Source of the DNA: Nitrososphaeria archaeon
GTDB lineage: Archaea; Thermoproteota; Nitrososphaeria; Conexivisphaerales; UBA164
Direction: 5' to 3'
Length of the DNA stretch: 8,007 nucleotides
Assembly (NCBI GenBank): GCA_029775955.1
Contig: JARVJW010000092.1
Coordinates: 1 to 8,007 of the forward strand
Part shown: piece by piece, positions 4,834-8,007 of the stretch
Position numbering within the stretch: position 1 is the first letter of the stretch
Layout: each line of letters opens with the position of its first letter
Notes under the pieces: generated by a model
Told to the model about the DNA's origin: nothing
Seen by the model: only the letters and a program-made list of their open reading frames with translations
Databases searched by the model: none
Made by a program: the position numbers and the translations under genes

Positions 4834-5669
4834 CTGATTAATTTTTTTAAATAAAACATTTTTTCTTCAAAAGTATAATTTGATGAAAAATATGGATATA
4901 TAACAGGCACATCAACCCCATTATTTGTAAAAAAAGTTATGGCATAATTTAACTCTGAACTGGAGGGATTTATGAGCAAAACCCCCTTTTCTTGAAGTAC
5001 CTTCATATTATTTCCAGTAACTCCCTCCGATAAACCAGTAAATAGTTTTTCACTATTAAAAAGTGATGTGTAATGTGGCATAGTGCTGTACTTAATAAAT
5101 TCTTCTTTGGCCATATTTTCTGCCCTTTCCCTTGTCCATGATATAAAAATTTTGAGGTAAGAAAATACGGTTTTTCCCCCTCCATTTTTAAATATTCTTG
5201 CCATTCTGTTTGCGTGGCTAAATGTGCTGAAATTGAGAATTATGCCGTCGACAGTGCCTGCTACTTTTCTGGCAATCCCTTCTTTTAACGCCGCAGCATA
5301 TATTTCGATTCCTGCATTCTCAGATCTTATTGAATTTATCACGCTAATAAATTGCTTTATCGTTTCAAGTGGCTTATCAGATGCAGGGCCAGTTCCGACA
5401 CCAAGAAAAAAGCGATTATCTGTTAAACTTTGGATAGTTTTAATTTGTTTAGTTAAATTTTTTAAATCGTATTCAAGCACTCTTATGACCCCACTTCCAG
5501 CATGACAGTCGTTTCTTTTTGTAAGTATTGAAAGTGACAGTGTTATTGGGTCAACTTCATTGGAAACCTCAGGTATAAAAAAATATGTAAAAGGGAGAAG
5601 TTCAGTAGATAGCTTAACTGATTCCACAGGTGTAAATATGTTAGATCGTAAAGCCAATCCAAGATTCAT
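4830..5669 (-). CDS. Luciferase-like monooxygenase family oxidoreductase (short)
   Basis: A 279-residue TIM-barrel protein of the bacterial luciferase/Mer-like superfamily, which uses reduced FMN or coenzyme F420. Support comes from the superfamily signature IQSLTDNRFFLGVGTGP (79-95) and from IYAAALKEGIARKVAGTVDGIIL (about 123-145), which corresponds to the segment preceding the DGV-type barrel strand in Mer-like enzymes. Typical members have about 320-350 residues, so this one is trimmed, mainly in the first quarter and the C-terminal part; it is otherwise uninterrupted. It is a predicted cytoplasmic enzyme of unknown substrate. It follows leuD by 62 nt in the same direction but has its own TATA-like box, so co-transcription is possible but not required. 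Its stop codon overlaps the stop of the convergent phosphoesterase gene. The cofactor cannot be decided from sequence. Confidence 0.72.
   Translation of the reverse strand: MNLGLALRSNIFTPVESVKLSTELLPFTYFFIPEVSNEVDPITLSLSILTKRNDCHAGSGVIRVLEYDLKNLTKQIKTIQSLTDNRFFLGVGTGPASDKPLETIKQFISVINSIRSENAGIEIYAAALKEGIARKVAGTVDGIILNFSTFSHANRMARIFKNGGGKTVFSYLKIFISWTRERAENMAKEEFIKYSTMPHYTSLFNSEKLFTGLSEGVTGNNMKVLQEKGVLLINPSSSELNYAITFFTNNGVDVPVIYPYFSSNYTFEEKMFYLKKLIS
4842..4866 (+). terminator. T-rich terminator after the phosphoesterase gene
   Basis: Seven T at 4842-4848 and a second T-run at about 4859-4864 follow the plus-strand stop. They lie inside the 3' coding end of the convergent oxidoreductase gene, where they encode Lys/Phe-rich residues, so coding constraint may also explain them. 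Confidence 0.35.
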
Positions 5670-5689
5670 ATTAAAGAATAATATATAGT

Positions 5690-5702
5690 AAATTTAAATT
5701 TA
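5690..5702 (-). promoter_or_regulatory. TATA-like box of the luciferase-like gene
   Basis: AAATTTAAATTTA (almost the same on both strands) is centred about 27 nt before the ATG at 5669 on the minus strand. A second AT-rich stretch, TACTATATATTA, lies closer to the ATG (5676-5690). The spacing fits a leaderless transcript. Confidence 0.4.
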
Positions 5703-5731
5703 TTCTGAACTTTTGCAAATGGCTAATCCTG

Positions 5732-6361
5732 CTAACCCTCAATAATTTTCCTCTGTTCTGGTTCCATATTTACCTTAAGAAATTTTGGCATTTTGCTTTC
5801 AAAAAGGGCTATTTTTTCATTATAATCTAATGTAATTTCTATTTCACTTTTACCACTTATTAGACGTTTTCTTACTGATTCATCCATTTGAAATCCTATC
5901 GACCTTCCACCATAGCTTACCTGTTTCTTTTCCAAGTCCACAGTAACAATTAAGTTACCCGATTTCGCCAATTCCCCAATTTTCTTCAGGGTATTGATAT
6001 CCAGCTTGACTAGTATAAGGCCATTTTTTACAGCGTTTTCATAAAATATATCTCCAAAGGATTCTGCAAGCACAACCCTGAAGCCAAAATCAACAAGTGC
6101 CCAAACAGCATTTTCCCTTGATGACCCTATTCCGAAATTTCGGAGGCCTATAAGAACTGTGCCATCCTTGAATTTAGGATCATTTAGCAAAAACTCTGAA
6201 TTTTCATTGCCTTTTTGGTCATATCTCCACCTGTAAAAAAGGTACTTGCCCAATCCCCTTTTTTCTAAAAGCTTAAGAAATTCAGCAGGAATCAACTGAT
6301 CTGTATCTACATTATCCATTAATAGCGGAACTGCTTTTCCGCTGTATTCTTTTAATGTCAT
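5732..6361 (-). CDS. leuD: 3-isopropylmalate dehydratase small subunit
   Basis: With LeuC it converts 2-isopropylmalate to 3-isopropylmalate in leucine synthesis; this subunit is the swivelling domain that completes the substrate site. At 209 residues it contains MDNVDTDQLIPAEFLK (15-30), NFGIGSSRENAVWAL (75-89) and ESFGDIFYENAVKNGL (100-115), all family hallmarks. The usual Cys in NFGCGSSREHA is Ile here and the His is Asn. It is collinear with the bacterial (Escherichia coli type, about 200 residues) LeuD and longer than archaeal-type small subunits of about 160-170 residues. The ATG lies 2 nt after the leuC stop, so it is almost certainly cotranscribed and translationally linked. No leuA or leuB is in the window. 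Confidence 0.93.
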   Translation of the reverse strand: MTLKEYSGKAVPLLMDNVDTDQLIPAEFLKLLEKRGLGKYLFYRWRYDQKGNENSEFLLNDPKFKDGTVLIGLRNFGIGSSRENAVWALVDFGFRVVLAESFGDIFYENAVKNGLILVKLDINTLKKIGELAKSGNLIVTVDLEKKQVSYGGRSIGFQMDESVRKRLISGKSEIEITLDYNEKIALFESKMPKFLKVNMEPEQRKIIEG

Positions 6362-6363
6362 TT

Positions 6364-7764
6364 TTAATTCATCTCACTTACATCTACAAAATGGCCGTAT
6401 ATTGCTGCAGCTGCTGCCATAGATGGACTTACAAGGTGCGTTCTTCCTCCCACTCCCTGACGATTTTCAAAGTTTCTGTTTGACGTAGATGCTGCATGTT
6501 GGCCTGGGAGCAGTGCATCACCGTTCATTGCTATACACATGCTGCATCCAGCATGCCTCCATTCGAATCCAGCTTCTATAAATACATTGTGAATGCCCAT
6601 CCTTTCTGCCTGCCTTTTTACCCATTCTGATCCAGGAACGGCTATTGCCCTTACACCTTCCTTGACCTTTTTGCCCTTTAATACTCTGGCAGCCTCAGTT
6701 AAATCAGTAAGCCTTGCGTTTGTGCATGACCCTATAAATACTACATCAACGTTTATATCCTCAATTTTAGTGCCTGGTTTTAAACCCATGTAAGCTAGTG
6801 ATTTTTCTACTTCCTCCCTTTTACTTTTATCATTAAATTCTTCGGGGCTGGGCACATAGCCATTTATTTGGCTGGCCATTGACGGGTTTGTGCCCCACGT
6901 GACCATCGGTTTTAATCCAGAGACATCAAACTTTATTTCTTTATCATATTTTGCACCTGGTTCGGTTTTAAGTTTATCCCATTCTTTTACAGCCTCGTCA
7001 AATTCTTCTCCTTTTGGTGCAAAGGGTCTGCCCTTTACATACTCATATACCTTCTGGTCAGGGGCAATTATAGAAGTTCGTGCTCCAGCCTCAATTGACA
7101 TATTACAAAGCGTCATCCTTCCTTCAACGTCTAGGTCAGCTATTGTTGTTCCGTCATATTCAATTATATGGCCCAACGCACCGCCGGTTCCTATTTCGCT
7201 TATGAGGTAAAGTGCTAGGTCCTTTGCGGTTACGCCATGTCTGAGTTTTCCGTCCATTTTAACCCTGAATTGCCTTGGTTTTTTTAACCACAGCGTCTGT
7301 GTAACAAAAACATGTTCAACTTCACTAGTGCCTATGCCAAATGATAGCGCTCCTAGTGCTCCATGTGTGCTTGTGTGGCTATCACCTGCCGCCACTGTTA
7401 CCATGGGAATTGTAAGCCCTAGTTCCGGACCTATTACATGTATAATTCCCTGATACGGACTGTAAAAGTCAAGAAGCGGTACGTTAAAGAACCTGCTATT
7501 TTCCCACATGGCATCCATCTCCTTTTTTGATAACGGTTCCATTGTTGGCCTCTCCTTTGAGTTAGTTGGAACATTATGATCCATTACTGCCAGCGTTAGG
7601 TCAGGTCGCCTTACACTATATCCCTTTGCTTTCATATCACTAAATGCGACGGGGGACGTGACTTCATGAGTGTAATGCCTATCAATATACAATAATGACC
7701 TTCCGTCTTCGTCTTCCGCTACCTGATGAAAATTCCATATTTTATCAATTATCGTGCCATTCAT
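6364..7764 (-). CDS. leuC: 3-isopropylmalate dehydratase large subunit
   Basis: Catalytic aconitase-superfamily subunit of isopropylmalate isomerase, cytoplasmic, binding a [4Fe-4S] cluster. At 466 residues it has the same length as Escherichia coli LeuC. Cluster ligands are C347 in FIGSCTNAR, with C407 and C410 in HAGCSMCIAMN. Other conserved blocks are LLYIDRHYTHEVTSP (24-38), MDHNVPT (61-67), GDSHTSTHGALGAL (127-140), FGIGTSEVEHV (142-152), EGRMTLCNMSIEAGA (214-228), VTWGTNP (288-294), TSNRNFENRQG (427-437) and THLVSPSMAAAAA (442-454). It is clearly of the bacterial type rather than the shorter archaeal or HACN type. The ATG at 7764 has a TATA box at the right distance and the frame shows no damage. 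It is the first gene of a leuCD operon. Confidence 0.96.
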   Translation of the reverse strand: MNGTIIDKIWNFHQVAEDEDGRSLLYIDRHYTHEVTSPVAFSDMKAKGYSVRRPDLTLAVMDHNVPTNSKERPTMEPLSKKEMDAMWENSRFFNVPLLDFYSPYQGIIHVIGPELGLTIPMVTVAAGDSHTSTHGALGALSFGIGTSEVEHVFVTQTLWLKKPRQFRVKMDGKLRHGVTAKDLALYLISEIGTGGALGHIIEYDGTTIADLDVEGRMTLCNMSIEAGARTSIIAPDQKVYEYVKGRPFAPKGEEFDEAVKEWDKLKTEPGAKYDKEIKFDVSGLKPMVTWGTNPSMASQINGYVPSPEEFNDKSKREEVEKSLAYMGLKPGTKIEDINVDVVFIGSCTNARLTDLTEAARVLKGKKVKEGVRAIAVPGSEWVKRQAERMGIHNVFIEAGFEWRHAGCSMCIAMNGDALLPGQHAASTSNRNFENRQGVGGRTHLVSPSMAAAAAIYGHFVDVSEMN

Positions 7765-7787
7765 AGTAATTGTCGATAATAAAATGG

Positions 7788-7795
7788 TATAAAAA
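7788..7795 (-). promoter_or_regulatory. TATA box of the leuCD operon
   Basis: Read on the minus strand this is TTTTTATA, followed by CC, centred about 27 nt before the leuC ATG. It is the clearest archaeal TATA box in the window and predicts a leaderless leuC transcript. Confidence 0.6.
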
Positions 7796-8007
7796 GTTTG
7801 CTAAAATTATAAAAAAGCGAAAGAATATGTACGAATTTAGTATTACAGCATTTAGCGACATTTGCCAACAAGCAAAAAAATTTCCGAAATGTTTGTTAAT
7901 TCCAAACTTTAGGAAGTATTTGGCACAAACGCTAATTTGTTTCATAATAATTCTTTCCTAAAAGATTACTATTAGGAAAATTTCTTATTATGCAATAAAT
8001 ATTTTAA
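7796..8007. other. AT-rich region upstream of leuC, no gene seen
   Basis: Short open frames on both strands here lack any recognisable motif or start context and are not called. The stretch holds TTAGGAA-like words at 7909-7915 and 7972-7978 and their inverse at 7955-7961. ATGCAATAAA at 7990-7999, followed by ATATTTTA, could be the promoter zone of a plus-strand gene beyond the window edge. Confidence 0.4.
7954..7979. repeat. 8-bp dyad upstream of leuC
   Basis: TTTCCTAA (7954-7961) and TTAGGAAA (7972-7979) form a perfect inverted repeat with a 10-nt spacer. The half-site spacing of about 18 nt places both halves on nearly the same DNA face, as for a dimeric regulator. It lies about 190 nt from the leuC start, far for a leuC operator, so it may belong to a gene beyond the window edge. 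Confidence 0.35.

Noticed and set aside
5224..5505. 93-codon plus-strand open frame
   Set aside because: It is antisense to the conserved part of the luciferase-like gene and shows no motif.
6593..7210. Plus-strand open frames within leuC
   Set aside because: They are shadows of the strongly conserved leuC gene.
7745..7961. Overlapping small open frames on both strands upstream of leuC
   Set aside because: They cover the leuC promoter, are biased to AT-rich codons and have no recognisable features.
1..8007. CRISPR array, rRNA or tRNA genes
   Set aside because: No regularly spaced direct repeats and no conserved RNA-gene sequence were seen anywhere in the window.

Overview
The window looks like chromosomal DNA of an acidophilic archaeon, most likely a member of the Thermoplasmatales (Ferroplasma, Acidiplasma or Cuniculiplasma type). 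This is inferred from four things. The DNA is AT-rich. The genes have archaeal TATA boxes centred about 25-30 nt before the ATG, which implies leaderless transcripts. Two secreted hydrolases belong to families associated with acid conditions. A decayed transposase carries archaeal-style sequence. The species cannot be named from the sequence alone.

Layout. Positions 1-390 hold a small Rieske-type ferredoxin with its own TATA box. Positions 391-547 are a short spacer with a long inverted repeat and a possible tiny Cys-rich reading frame on the minus strand. Positions 548-1433 are a dead insertion sequence: 19-bp terminal inverted repeats (17/19 match) around a frameshifted DDE transposase. Positions 1478-2305 encode a secreted glutamic (G1/eqolisin) peptidase. 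Positions 2306-2808 are a gene-poor stretch containing a 138-bp MITE-like element with the same terminal repeat. Positions 2821-4833 encode a secreted phospholipase C/acid-phosphatase-type phosphoesterase with an unusual multi-span membrane tail. On the minus strand, convergent with it, lie a short luciferase-like flavin/F420 oxidoreductase (4830-5669), leuD (5732-6361) and leuC (6364-7764). Positions 7765-8007 are the leuC upstream region, with a TATA box and an 8-bp dyad.

How the parts fit. leuC and leuD, 2 nt apart, encode the two subunits of isopropylmalate isomerase (leucine synthesis). Their lengths and sequence are of bacterial rather than archaeal type. The peptidase and the phosphoesterase both have signal peptides and active-site motifs and contain no cysteine, so they look like cell-surface or extracellular scavenging enzymes for an acidic, protein- and lipid-rich habitat.

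The most unusual pattern is a 13-bp sequence, ATGCAACAAAGCA. It lies in the same orientation just upstream of the TATA box of the ferredoxin, peptidase and phosphoesterase genes, its first base 57, 57 and 61 nt before the preferred ATG. Related inverted copies sit at 548-560 (11/13) and 2635-2647 (exact). It is best explained as the terminal repeat of one insertion-sequence family, but the constant spacing raises the possibility that the repeat now acts as a promoter-proximal element.
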